Assembly: GCA_003259005.1 (NCBI GenBank) | Contig: QLII01000001.1 | Location: 4,914,501 to 4,978,500, forward strand | DNA length: 64,000 bases | Source: Spirosoma telluris | GTDB taxonomy: Bacteria > Bacteroidota > Bacteroidia > Cytophagales > Spirosomataceae | Direction of reading: 5' to 3' | Shown: piece after piece, positions 8,085 through 18,075 of the stretch | Position numbering within the stretch: the stretch's first letter is position 1 | How the letters are laid out: each line of letters starts with the position of its first letter | Program-made: the position numbers and the translations under genes | The notes under the pieces: model-generated | What the model saw: the letters and a program-made list of their open reading frames with translations, nothing else | Told to the model about the DNA's origin: nothing | The model's database searches: none

Positions 8085-11036
8085 ATGAAAAAACAAAAAT
8101 TCAATCATACTAAATTAGTTGTCCTCCTATTAATGCTACCTGCTACCGTCTTCCAAATAGCTTTGGGACAAACTTATTATGTAGCGTCTAACGGTAATGA
8201 TAACAACAATGGAACATCAACAAGTACACCTTTTCAAACAATAGCCAAAGTTAATACATTAACCCTACAAGCAGGCAGTCACGTCCTGTTTCGCCGTGGT
8301 GATGTTTTCAGAGGGACGTTAACAGTTAGCCAATCAGGCGCAGCTGGTAATCCAATTGTAATTGATGCGTATGGCAGTGGCACTAAGCCAACCTTATCAG
8401 GATCTGTACTTGTGACAGGTTGGGCAAGTATTGGTAACGGCAAGTGGCAGGCTACCTGTAACAGTTGTGGATCTATGTTGACTGGTTTGTACTCAAATTC
8501 AGTTGCACAGCCGTTAGGTCGCTATCCAAATGCTAGTGATTCCAATAAAGGCTATTTAACAGTTCAGTCGCATGTTGGTAAGACAAAGCTCATAAGTCAG
8601 CAACCTCTTAGTACGAACTGGGTGGGAGGAGAAGCTGTTATTCGATCTAATTATTTTATTATCGATCGAGCGACTATAACTCAACAAAGCAGTAATACGC
8701 TCACATTAACAAATACATCAGCCTATAACCTAACCGACCAATTTGGGTATTTCATTCAGAACCACCCTGCAACGCTTGACCAACAGGGAGAGTGGTATTA
8801 TGATCCTTCGACAAAGATTATTACGCTTTACTCAAATCCAATAGACCCTAATACACAAACCATATCAGTTACTACTTTTAGTAAAGGTGCTACAGCTCTT
8901 GGAAGAGCTAACATTACGTTTAATAACCTGCGTATAATTGAAACCTTGAATTATGGCCTATATATTGAAAATTGCTCTAATATAACTGTAACGAATTGCG
9001 AAGTGATTAACTCAGGTGAAAATGGCGTTTGGTTTAGTGGATCTGGAAATACAATTTCATTCTTGAACAATCTAATTAAAGATTCTAATAATAATGGCTT
9101 TCAGATTGACACCTATAGTAATTTTACATTTCAGGGTAATACTATTCGTAGAACAGCATTGTCGCCAGGTAGAGGTAAATCAGGGGATTCACAATATAAT
9201 GCTTTCATTGCTTTTTGCCTTACAGGAACACTTATTGAAAGTAATACCATAGACAGCACGGGGTATACCGCTCTAAATTTTCCTAAAGACAATGCCGTTG
9301 TCAGGCGGAATGTGGTTTCTAATTTTTGTATGACGAAAAATGATGGTGGCGGTTTGTATATAACTAATAATGCCCAACAGTCTATGGGTAATGTGACTCT
9401 ACAAGAAAATATTATTTATAACGGATTAGGTGTAGCAGAAGGCACTCCTGATGGTTTTTTAGGTGCTAATGGAATTTACCTTGATGAATGCATTCAGGGT
9501 ATAAATGTTACTGGTAATACTACATTTAAATGTTCAGGAGCAGGTATTTATTTACATGGTGCTACCAATGTGGTAACTACTAACAACACTAGTTTTGACA
9601 ACAATTATACACAATTTGCTTTAGATTATACTAATATATGCGCATCTAATAATAATACAACTACGGGTAATATATTCGTAGCTAAACTAGCAACTCAGTA
9701 TTCAGGTATCTATAATTCGTATACTACTAATCTAAGTACTTTTGGGACTTTCGATAATAACTACTACGCTCGTCCACTAGATGATGTCCAATCTCTACGG
9801 CTTTCGTATCCTCCACCTAATGGAAATTTATTTGATCCTCAATCTTTACTAGAGTGGCAAACTAAATATGGAAAAGATGCAAACTCTAAAACCTCACCGA
9901 TAACATTAAAAGGGTATACGCTTAATAGCTACACTGGAGCAGAGAGAGTAGTAGGTGGCGATTTTACAACAGGAACAGGTTTTGGCAGTGGTGGGCCATT
10001 TGTTTTTAGTGATTTCAATAATGGGCAAGAAACCTGGGATAATACTAATCGTATCAATGGAGGCAGCCTTAATTTAAATTTTACTTCTATTACAAATAAT
10101 CCTGGTGCTTCTCTTTATGCAGGGCAGGTTATAAATGCTGTACAAAAAAGTAAATATTATCTTATTCAATTTGATGCAGTAAGCCCAATCCCCAATCGTC
10201 TGGTGCAAGTGTATATGCAACACCAGTTTGCTCCCTTTGTGCCATTAGTCGATTCGAGGCCAGCAGTCGTTGTTGGTACAACTCCCCGGCATTACGAAAT
10301 TGTTGTCAAACCACTTGAAGACTTAGCTAATGCACTTGCCATATTACGCGTTTTTGAAAATAACCAGCCTATATATATCGATAATTTTAGTGTCAGAGAA
10401 GTCGACATAACCCCGTTTAGTCCTGATGATCTGATGAAATTGTATTATAATCCAAATGCAAGGGACACAACGATTACTCTTTCTGGCACTTATCGCGATG
10501 TAAAGAACCAACTATACAGTCAGCAAGTTACCCTTAGTCCCTTTACATCTGTAGTTTTATTGCGAGATATAAGCCCTGATTTATCGCCCAATATTTCATT
10601 GCCTCAAAGTAATTTCTCAACTGCTCCTAATAATGTAAGGAACTTTGTCGTAAATATATTTGAAGTGGGTGGACAGTCAACGTCAAATGGTACAATAACG
10701 ATGACAACTGTCGTACCTACTGGCTATACACTTGCCTTTAATGGTGCTCTTACAAGTATAGTTGTCACAGGAGGAGATAATACACCAGTTACTATAGATA
10801 ATACGAAGTGGACGCTAATCAATAATGTAGCTAATCAACAAATTTCTCTCAGGATGAATGCTGGCCAGTTTATTCCTGCTGGTAGTAAGGCCACTCTTGG
10901 TTTCACTGTTACCCGCACCTCAGCAAATTCTGGCAGTGTATCTAGTATTACAACTAATATCAGTAATGATGCCATTAGAACATACGATGGAAACAGTGTT
11001 AATAATGTATATTCCAGAATTGTATCTGGCTTATAA
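8085..11036 (+). CDS. Secreted right-handed parallel beta-helix protein
   Basis: A 983-residue protein with a signal peptide (about residues 1-29, cleaved after FQIALGQ). The mature start, TYYVASNGNDNNNGTS, is the usual entry to a pectate-lyase-like right-handed beta-helix, and residues of about 270-540 carry repeated parallel-beta-helix turns rich in N and T. A region near 650-780 looks like a carbohydrate-binding jelly roll (FSDFNNGQETWDN to IYIDNFSVREVD). The C-terminus is a beta-rich domain without a recognisable T9SS sorting motif. It probably binds or cleaves an acidic polysaccharide outside the cell; no catalytic residues can be assigned. A perfect hairpin terminator follows 79 bases after the stop. 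Confidence 0.8.
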   Translation: MKKQKFNHTKLVVLLLMLPATVFQIALGQTYYVASNGNDNNNGTSTSTPFQTIAKVNTLTLQAGSHVLFRRGDVFRGTLTVSQSGAAGNPIVIDAYGSGTKPTLSGSVLVTGWASIGNGKWQATCNSCGSMLTGLYSNSVAQPLGRYPNASDSNKGYLTVQSHVGKTKLISQQPLSTNWVGGEAVIRSNYFIIDRATITQQSSNTLTLTNTSAYNLTDQFGYFIQNHPATLDQQGEWYYDPSTKIITLYSNPIDPNTQTISVTTFSKGATALGRANITFNNLRIIETLNYGLYIENCSNITVTNCEVINSGENGVWFSGSGNTISFLNNLIKDSNNNGFQIDTYSNFTFQGNTIRRTALSPGRGKSGDSQYNAFIAFCLTGTLIESNTIDSTGYTALNFPKDNAVVRRNVVSNFCMTKNDGGGLYITNNAQQSMGNVTLQENIIYNGLGVAEGTPDGFLGANGIYLDECIQGINVTGNTTFKCSGAGIYLHGATNVVTTNNTSFDNNYTQFALDYTNICASNNNTTTGNIFVAKLATQYSGIYNSYTTNLSTFGTFDNNYYARPLDDVQSLRLSYPPPNGNLFDPQSLLEWQTKYGKDANSKTSPITLKGYTLNSYTGAERVVGGDFTTGTGFGSGGPFVFSDFNNGQETWDNTNRINGGSLNLNFTSITNNPGASLYAGQVINAVQKSKYYLIQFDAVSPIPNRLVQVYMQHQFAPFVPLVDSRPAVVVGTTPRHYEIVVKPLEDLANALAILRVFENNQPIYIDNFSVREVDITPFSPDDLMKLYYNPNARDTTITLSGTYRDVKNQLYSQQVTLSPFTSVVLLRDISPDLSPNISLPQSNFSTAPNNVRNFVVNIFEVGGQSTSNGTITMTTVVPTGYTLAFNGALTSIVVTGGDNTPVTIDNTKWTLINNVANQQISLRMNAGQFIPAGSKATLGFTVTRTSANSGSVSSITTNISNDAIRTYDGNSVNNVYSRIVSGL

Positions 11037-11114
11037 GTGAGTTAGAGCTAGGTCTCACGCTCAATTAATTTAGCCTTCTGGAATAATTAAAACGCACTCC
11101 TTGTATCTTTATTA

Positions 11115-11170
11115 AGCAAAAGCAACGCCCCAAATTACTTCCAGAAGTAATTTGGGGCGTTGCTTTTGCT
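11115..11170. terminator. Bidirectional terminator, 26-bp perfect stem
   Basis: Two perfectly complementary 26-base arms (11115-11140 and 11145-11170) enclose a CCAG tetraloop. The stem core is G/C-rich and both outer ends are A/T-rich, so either strand ends in a T-rich tract. It lies between the convergent beta-helix and fibre genes and should terminate both. Confidence 0.85.
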
Positions 11171-11177
11171 CCAAATA

Positions 11178-13114
11178 TTATTTACTTACTTTATTAATTT
11201 TCTTTTCAAGATGTGAGGTATGCTTTTTCAAATCCTTGTTTTGCTTCTTTAAAACGTTAACCTCTTCCTTTAGGTTAATGAGATACAGGGTTAACTCTTC
11301 AATTTTACTCAATAATTTAGCATTCATATCGCGCACATCCATTCCATCACGCACTACTTCCTCAGCCGAAGGAATGCCAGGCAAGTGTTTGTTACTTTTA
11401 ACATAAGAAGCCACTTCCGCCAATGGCGCCAGGCGATAAGTAGGGGAGAAAACGTAATCTGACCATTCCGCAGTACTTTTAAGTGCTACTTTCACTTTCT
11501 CCGTAAGAATGCCATCTTCCACATAGAGCTTATAGCCATTTGGTGTTTTACTCAAGCCCTGACCAATAACAACGCCCCCAGAATTAGTATTCTGCAAGTT
11601 CCCGTCTGCTAACAAGCTCCAGCCTTCACTTACGCTCGAATCAGCAGCTGCCTGACGAAATGCGCCTTTACTACCGCCCACTAAAGCAAGTACTACATCT
11701 CCACTACTATTAACAGTCAGAAACTGATTGGTACTTTGAGTGGCGGTGATAGCACTGGTGAGGTTTGTAAATCGTAGCCCACTATTTCCAGTTGTTCCTT
11801 GAGTAATCTCGAGTTTGTTGGCAGGAGCACTGTTGCCAATGCCTACATTAGCCCCAGCCCCAAGAACCAGGCTGTTATTTGCTGAGACTTGAGCACCATA
11901 GCCAATGGCTGTTGCATTTTGCAAACCTGGATTAGATGCGCTAACCCCAGCACCTGTACCTATAAATGTATTGCGCTGGCCTGTAGTATTCTCTAAACCA
12001 GCATTGTAGCCTAAGTTAACATTATCAGAGCCAGTTGTTTTAAAACCACTATTGAGCCCTACAAAGGTGTTGTTGTTTCCAGCTACATTTGAGTAGCCTG
12101 CACCGTTTCCAACAAATGTATTGAAAACACCTGTTGAGTTTGTATAGCCTGTAGATGCCCCAGGAACATATTATAGTTACCATTGGTATTGGAGAAACCC
12201 GCCTGTGCGCCAAAAAATACATTATTGGCTCCGTTTAAATTGTTAAAGCCACTATTAATCCCAATGAAGGAATTAAAACTACCCGTGGTATTCGTATAGC
12301 CAGAGCCTGAGCCAAAGAATAGATTTTGTTGTCCTGACGTATTTGCTTGACCAGAATTCCCTCCGACAAATAAATTAAAACTACCGCCTATGTTAGCTTT
12401 TCCAGCATTAATTCCAACAAATACATTATCCCCTCCTGTCGTGTTAGCACGTCCACTTTCGTATCCAATGAATGTATTACCGCCAACTGTGGTATTGAGA
12501 CCTGACCGGGTACCGATGAAGGTATTTTGAATACCTGTCGAATTTGCAGATCCTGCCTGTGAGCCAATGAATACATTGCTTGCCCCACCGGTATTAGCTC
12601 CGCCAGCATCTGCCCCCAGGAATGTATTATCAGTGCCAGTACTATTCGCATAACCAGCTCCCGCTCCTACAAATGCATTATGGTGCCCTGCTGTATTAAA
12701 GTAACCTGAACGGTAACCTCCAAAAAAGTTATTATAGCCATGGTCATTTGTGTAGCCAGCTCCATTTCCAATAAAGGAATTGTAATTGCCGTCTATATTA
12801 CCAGCTCCTGAGCCATACCCAAAAAAACTATTATAGCTCCCCCCTGAATTTTGCTGACCAGATATTGAGCCAACAAATGAATTCTGAGTACCGCCCGAAT
12901 TCAGTACACCAGCACCTCGCCCAAGAATCAGATTACCATTACCACTCATGGACAAATTACCTGCCCCCACTCCTACTAGCGTATTGTCAGATCCACCAGT
13001 CGTCATTGATGTTGCTGAAGTGATGGCTATATTGTTCTGGGCATAAACCTGTACAGTTGCTACAGAAAGCAGGGCTAAAAGTACAGTCTTAACGGGTTGC
13101 GTATAGTTTCTCAT
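11178..13114 (-). CDS. YadA-head-repeat fibre protein A, frame interrupted
   Basis: One gene split by a missing base. The upstream part reads from 13114 to a stop at 12083, the downstream part is open from about 12160 to 11178; adding one base to the C4 run at 12158-12161 joins them into about 645 residues. It has a signal peptide (MRNYTQPVKTVLLALLSVA to VYAQ), then about 21 copies of a 17-residue repeat of the form NTFIGxxAGxxNTxGxx, like YadA head repeats. A conserved Bacteroidota tail-fibre C-terminus follows (LTEKVKVALK, WSDYVF, HLPGIPSAEEV), ending in a coiled coil. I infer a trimeric surface fibre. Start chosen at the signal-peptide Met, not at the upstream in-frame codon 13159. Paralogue at 14181-15667. 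Confidence 0.75.
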
Positions 13115-13223
13115 GTTAAAAATTTTGCATTTTATATTGGGGTGGCTTGATATTTTCAAACAGGAATCCTTGATTAATCGTGATTAGCATCCATCTGCCA
13201 ATACAATTTTTGTACCAGCCTAA

Positions 13224-13231
13224 CAAATTTA
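13224..13231 (-). promoter_or_regulatory. Candidate -7 box for fibre gene A
   Basis: On the minus strand this reads TAAATTTG, an exact match to the Bacteroidota -7 consensus TAnnTTTG, about 110 bases before the chosen start codon. A T-rich block lies about 17-20 bases upstream, but no clean TTG -33 box is present. It is the only promoter-like element I see in the 499-base gap 13115-13613. Confidence 0.35.
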
Positions 13232-13324
13232 TATAATATATCCAGTTAAAATATATTTTTCATTTAGAAGTTTCTCAAACCAAACAACTAAAGCACTGAA
13301 CCCATATATCCAGGATTTTCATTG

Positions 13325-13386
13325 AAGTGGTCGGTTTCTCTGGGCACGATACCAGAAGGTTTCGTGTCCAGAGAAACCGACCACTT
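13325..13386 (-). terminator. Terminator hairpin, 25-bp stem
   Basis: Arms 13325-13349 and 13362-13386 pair over 25 bases with a single mismatch that can form G-U, around a 12-base loop. It lies about 230 bases past the stop of the small T9SS protein and upstream of the promoter of fibre gene A, so it separates the two minus-strand transcription units. Confidence 0.7.
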
Positions 13387-13613
13387 TACTTAGCAATTCA
13401 ATTAAAAAGAAATACTAAGTTCTAAGGATTAATTCTTAATAATTGATAAAAAACATCCTATACAAACCTTGGTTTTTGCCCAAGCACTCAATCAAATTAG
13501 ATTCCTTAGATAGTATTATCTTGATCATCGTAAGAAATACAATCAAAAAAATCTTCTAGAATCTATCTGTGCGAAGCTCTAGCAAAAATCGTACAAATTG
13601 CTATGAATTAGCA

Positions 13614-14168
13614 TTAAGGTTTTTTCAATAAGCGTATTGTGCGACTCTCGTTACCAACCTGTATTCGATACAAATAGGTGCCCGTCGGTATATCGTTACC
13701 TTCCAATTGCGTTTTATAAAGCCCTTTTGATTGCTCGCTTGTGCCTTCGGTTTGCCGTACTACTTCCCCTTTCATATCCATTAGTGTGTGCTGAACTCGT
13801 CCATTGACCGGTAAATTATATTCAATGGTAGTACGCTCCACAAAAGGGTTAGGATATGCCTGAGCCGATAACCCTGGCATATCACTTTTGAGCCGCCATG
13901 AGGATACGGGATCAACAGTAGCAGAAAATACTGAGCCAGGATGAGCAACAAAACCGGCCTGTAATAGCACTGATTTACCTGCAGTATAAATCCCGGTAGC
14001 ACCTTTATCTACCCCATTAGTAGCGACAATAGTTTCAACCGCTTTTTGATCACTACTAGCACCTGCTAGGATAGGTCGGCTAATAGCAAGCTGTTGCGGG
14101 TATTCCTCCTGCGCTAAAGCGACCCTCCCGATTATCATTAAGCTTATGGTAAATACATATCTTTTCAT
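13614..14168 (-). CDS. Small secreted protein with T9SS type A sorting domain
   Basis: A 184-residue protein with a signal peptide (MKRYVFTISLMIIGRVALAQ). Residues of about 55-90 contain a pattern seen in short Bacteroidota surface proteins (GATGIYTAGKSVLLQAGFVA and HPGSVFSATV). The last 80 residues form a T9SS type A sorting domain: AYPNPFVERTTIEYNLP, then TGTYLYRIQVGN and a basic tail RLLKKP. This domain directs export across the outer membrane and is normally cleaved, leaving only about 80 mature residues. The gene starts 12 bases after fibre gene B, so both should be co-transcribed; its product may assist or anchor the fibre, which is inference. Confidence 0.8.
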   Translation of the reverse strand: MKRYVFTISLMIIGRVALAQEEYPQQLAISRPILAGASSDQKAVETIVATNGVDKGATGIYTAGKSVLLQAGFVAHPGSVFSATVDPVSSWRLKSDMPGLSAQAYPNPFVERTTIEYNLPVNGRVQHTLMDMKGEVVRQTEGTSEQSKGLYKTQLEGNDIPTGTYLYRIQVGNESRTIRLLKKP

Positions 14169-14180
14169 AAAAAAACTTGA

Positions 14181-15667
14181 TTAATGAGAGTTTTTACTTT
14201 CGAGTAATAACATTTTCGCCTTCATCTGTTTGTTCTCTTCCCGAATAGAATCCAGTTCTTTGCGTTGCTCAATTAAATATAGTGTAAGTTCTTCTATTTT
14301 TTCAAGCAATTTTGCATCCATTTTTCCTACGTCAATCCCTTCTTTTGCTACTTGCTCAGCTGAAGGCACGCCTGGCAAATGTTTATTTTGCTTAACATAC
14401 CTTTCAACGTCGTTCAAGGTACGTAGTTTATAGTTATCTGCAAAAACATAATCTGCCCATTCATCAGAATCTTTTAGGGCCACTTTTACTTTCTCAGTTA
14501 GAATACCTTCAGAAACGTATAGCTTATATCCCTCTGGTAGTCGCTTAATGCCATTGCCAATTGATACTGGGCTATCATTAAGTGTCTGAATCGTTCCAGT
14601 CCGTCCATTCAGTGTCCAGGAATCTGAAGCACCAATACGGCCACTCCCACCGAGGATTGAAATGACGAGTAAAGCTGGATCAATACGGCGTAGAATAACA
14701 TTTCCACTCGCATCAACAGTTAAAACTTTGAGATTATTTCGATCTGACAAATCGGTTGCACTGGAAGCGCTAGTCAGATTTGTAAAGCGCAATCCAGATG
14801 TGTTTGCGACTCCTGTCGTGATTTCCAGCTTATTATTCGGAGCCGTGTTTCCAATACCGACGCTAACACCTGTACCACCCAAAATCAGGCTATTATTGGC
14901 AGAAACAAGAGCTCCATAGCCAATGGCCGTCGCATTTTGTAAACTAGGATTAGCTGCTGCAACGCCAGCGTTTGTCCCAATAAACGTATTGCGAATCCCA
15001 TCTATGTTCTCAAAACCTGAGCCCCCCCTACCATGACGTTATCTGATCCAGTTGTCTTGTAGCCGCTGTTGAGACCTACCAGCGTGCTATTAGTACCTGC
15101 CGTATTAGCATGGCCAGCACCGTTTCCCAGAAAGGTATTATAAACACCGTTCGTGTTACTATACCCTGCTTCTGCCCCAAAAAACAGGTTATAGTTACCG
15201 GCTGTATTATTATAACCGGCACGTTGCCCAAAAAATACGTTATTCTCCCCAATAGTATTAAAGTAGCCGCTGTTTGTACCCACAAATGTATTGAAGCGAC
15301 CTGTTGACGTACTAAAACCAGACCCAGACCCGAAGAATAGGTTTTCTCGACCTGTGGTATTGGCCTGGCCAGCAAAATTTCCTACGAAAAGATTGAAATC
15401 GCCCGTCGTATTACTATAACCCGCACTACTACCCATAAATACGTTACCACTACCGGTTGTATTAGCTATACCTGATCGGTAGCCAAAAAACGAATTCTCA
15501 GTACCGGTAGTGATTGATGTACCTGAACTTGGACCAACTAACGTATTAAACGTACCTGGTAAACCCGAGTTAGCGGTAACGGATACAAGGTTAGTTTGTG
15601 CAAAGGCAACTACCGATGCGATTACAAGAATAAAGGTAACACTGAGTTTAATATAATACCTATTCAT
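14181..15667 (-). CDS. YadA-head-repeat fibre protein B, frame interrupted
   Basis: Paralogue of fibre protein A, also split. The upstream part reads from 15667 to a stop at 15002; the downstream part is open from there to 14181. Adding one base to the C7 run at 15022-15028 gives about 495 continuous residues. Signal peptide MNRYYIKLSVTFILVIASVV to AFAQ; about 12 copies of the 17-residue NTFxGxxxGxxNTxGxx repeat; then the fibre C-terminus (GYKLYVSEGILTEKVKVALK, WADYVFADNYKL, HLPGVPSAEQV) and a coiled coil ending near residue 495. It differs from A mainly in having fewer head repeats. The 7-base tract could alternatively be a phase-variation site. It heads a two-gene unit with the small T9SS protein. 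Confidence 0.75.
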
Positions 15668-15826
15668 AACATTATATGTTTAAGTTTGGGCAGAAAAATA
15701 GCATTCCCACAGAATACATAAGCTACCATAAAATATAATAATGCTACTAAAAAGTTATATATTTCTTAATCGGTAAACTATATAGGTAAAATAAATCAAA
15801 GAATTACTATTAATGTTACAATAATA

Positions 15827-15880
15827 CACCCTACAGTTACCTATATTTTTTACGTAAAAAATATAGGTAACTGTAGGGTG
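15827..15880 (-). terminator. 54-bp perfect palindrome, probable terminator
   Basis: A loopless perfect palindrome of 54 bases centred between 15853 and 15854, with a run of T and A at its centre. It lies 117 bases past the stop of the dehydratase gene and 160 bases before the start of fibre gene B, both on the minus strand. It may end the capsule-export transcript, although it lacks a clear T tract beyond the stem. Nothing else stands out in the 330-base gap 15668-15997. Confidence 0.55.
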
Positions 15881-15997
15881 GTGCTACAAGAACTATACGG
15901 CTAGTTAGAGCTAATCTGGATTAATGGAGGATGTTTATGATTAGGCCGCCAACCCGTCAGGTTGGTTATAGGGTGTAGTTAAGCGAAATGATAAACT

Positions 15998-16957
15998 CTA
16001 ATCCCGCATGTTAAAACTCTCAACCATCATCCGGGCTACGTCTTCCATCTTATGGCCCGCCTTCCACCCAAGCTGTTTGTAAGCTTTCATCGGATTGGCA
16101 TGGCCTTCTGCAATATCTGTCGGGCGAAAAAATGATTCATCTATACGAACATGCGCGTGCCAATCCAATCCCAGCGTTTCAAAAACGATACGGATAAAAT
16201 CTTTAAGCTTAGTCGTTTTGCCAGTAGCGATCACGTAATCATCAAGCTGTGCTTGTTGTAGTATAAGCCACATAGCTTCTACATAATCAGGAGCCCAGCC
16301 CCAATCACGAGCAATATCAATATTACCTAATATTAATGTCTCTTTGCTTCCTTTTGCCACTCTGCACGCAGTAGCGACTATTTTCTGTGTCACAAAACGC
16401 TCAGGTCTCAGTGGCGACTCATGATTAAATAAAATTCCCGTACCAGCCTGAATATTGTAAGCTTCACGGTAATTGGCAACTTGCCAGAAAGCGGCTGCCT
16501 TTGCCACTCCATAGGGGCTTCGTGGTCGAAAAGGTGTACTTTCATCAGCAGCTAACGTTCCAGTATCGCCAAAACATTCGCTGGAACCAGCATTATAGAA
16601 TCGGATAGGAAGATTACTGAACCGGATCGCTTCGAGTAGGTTTAATGTCCCGACACTTATACTTTCGAGAGTCTCAACAGGTTGTTCAAAAGACAAGCCA
16701 ACCGAACTTTGGCCGGCTAAATTGTATATTTCATCTGGTTTAATTTTCAGTATCGTCTGCAATACACTTCTGAAATCATGAATATTAATGGATATCAAAT
16801 GCACATCAGACCAAATATCCAACCTTCTGAGGTTAAAAAACGAGGACATCTGAGCATCACGAGACCCTCCATACACATCATATCCTTTATCAAGTAGCAG
16901 CTTAGCCAGATAGGCGCCATCCTGTCCCGACACACCACATATCAAAGCTTTTTTCAT
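15998..16957 (-). CDS. gmd: GDP-mannose 4,6-dehydratase family protein
   Basis: A 319-residue extended short-chain dehydrogenase. The NADP-binding motif is GVSGQDGAYLAKLLL (residues 8-22), the active site shows NAGSSECFGD (residues 122-131) with the YxxxK pair at Y149 and K153 in SPYGVAKAA, and LFNHESPLR and GNIDIARDWGWAPDYV are typical of GDP-mannose dehydratases. The reaction converts GDP-mannose to GDP-4-keto-6-deoxymannose, the precursor of fucose, rhamnose or perosamine. It is shorter than the usual 345-370 residues. It follows the chain-length gene by 14 bases, so the nucleotide sugar is made from the same transcript as the export machinery. Confidence 0.85.
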   Translation of the reverse strand: MKKALICGVSGQDGAYLAKLLLDKGYDVYGGSRDAQMSSFFNLRRLDIWSDVHLISINIHDFRSVLQTILKIKPDEIYNLAGQSSVGLSFEQPVETLESISVGTLNLLEAIRFSNLPIRFYNAGSSECFGDTGTLAADESTPFRPRSPYGVAKAAAFWQVANYREAYNIQAGTGILFNHESPLRPERFVTQKIVATACRVAKGSKETLILGNIDIARDWGWAPDYVEAMWLILQQAQLDDYVIATGKTTKLKDFIRIVFETLGLDWHAHVRIDESFFRPTDIAEGHANPMKAYKQLGWKAGHKMEDVARMMVESFNMRD

Positions 16958-16971
16958 AAGGCTGAGCCGAG

Positions 16972-18054
16972 TTAACGAAAGAAAAATTTACGCATTAATG
17001 CTACAGCAATACCTATTATAACACCTGCTACTGTAAAACCGACAACAATAGCCGTTCGCTTGGGCCCACTTTTACGTAATGGAACACGAGCGGGTTCTAG
17101 TATCTGAAATACAGGAGATTCTTCCTGCACTTTAATTCGGGCTTGCTCTAATTGCTTTGAGAGATCCGTATAAACTGTTTGCGCTAAAAGATAATCGGCC
17201 TGAAGGCGCTGCTCTTCAATTTTTGCTGTATTTAAATAGATACTCCTATTACGATCTCTATAACTAGACAAAGCAAATTCGGCGGTTTCGTACCGGCTGC
17301 GAGCATCACTTATCTGTTGCTTTAAAAAATCGACTTGTTTACGCGATTTTTCAGTTCGATAATGAGTAACATACTTAGCCAGATAATCCATTGCTTGACT
17401 AGCTACCGTAGCTACCACAATTGGGTCCGGCATTTGAGCGTTAATAGTAATTATACCTGACTTTTTATCCATAGCCGCACCCACCCGTTGGCTGATATCC
17501 TTTACAAGTGTTTCCTGTAATTTTGTTAACCGTAAGGTAGAGCCTGACGAAGGTGTAGTTAAAGATTCATCTGGGTCACTCGTAAAAAGTGACCCCAAAA
17601 AACGGGTAATACCTTTTTGATCCTGTTCAATAAGATAGGATTGTAAACTCTGTGGTTTCTGAGAGGTTAAAGTTGTAACAGGTTGGTTAAGCAAATACAA
17701 GCTAAAGGGTACACTCTGTAAAATATCCGGATACAAATCGGGCCGGATAGCCTCTGACAATCCGTTTAGATTATCTAGGTTAACACCTGCTAAGCCAGCT
17801 AATGATTTCAGATCACCTAAGCCCCCAGAACCACCACCCGTTTTATGTTCAGGCATAACCTTAACAGTTGCTATAAATTCATTCTGTTGTGACAATGCGT
17901 ATAGAATACCTAAAATAAAAAAAGCACCTGCCCAACGAATTATTGTCCAACGGATACCCTTTAAAAATAGTACAGCATCGCTCAGTCGAATTTTAATTTC
18001 GTCTTCGTCAATTGTGTCTTTTATGTCTTTCCCTCTAGCCTCTTTAGCTGACAT
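16972..18054 (-). CDS. Wzz-like polysaccharide chain-length / co-polymerase protein
   Basis: A 360-residue inner-membrane protein with one hydrophobic helix near residues 35-50 and another at the C-terminus (TAIVVGFTVAGVIIGIAVALM). Between them lies a long periplasmic region with a coiled coil (KQVDFLKQQISDARSRYETA) and the proline-rich PARVPLRKSGPKR segment just before the second helix, the mark of Wzz / GNVR-domain proteins. No tyrosine-kinase domain is attached. It would set chain length and bridge to the SLBB export protein encoded 21 bases upstream. Confidence 0.85.
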   Translation of the reverse strand: MSAKEARGKDIKDTIDEDEIKIRLSDAVLFLKGIRWTIIRWAGAFFILGILYALSQQNEFIATVKVMPEHKTGGGSGGLGDLKSLAGLAGVNLDNLNGLSEAIRPDLYPDILQSVPFSLYLLNQPVTTLTSQKPQSLQSYLIEQDQKGITRFLGSLFTSDPDESLTTPSSGSTLRLTKLQETLVKDISQRVGAAMDKKSGIITINAQMPDPIVVATVASQAMDYLAKYVTHYRTEKSRKQVDFLKQQISDARSRYETAEFALSSYRDRNRSIYLNTAKIEEQRLQADYLLAQTVYTDLSKQLEQARIKVQEESPVFQILEPARVPLRKSGPKRTAIVVGFTVAGVIIGIAVALMRKFFFR

Positions 18055-18075
18055 AGATATTGCGAAAAGTGATTT

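Noticed and set aside
12083..13159. Fibre gene A and fibre gene B each as two separate genes
   Set aside because: In both, the downstream part has no own start, signal or ribosome-binding site, and a one-base repair gives an unbroken repeat array and C-terminal domain, as in the other paralogue.
11178..15667. Phage tail-fibre island
   Set aside because: The C-terminal domain resembles tail fibres, but no other phage gene, integrase or attachment site is visible, signal peptides are present, and the paralogues sit by capsule genes.
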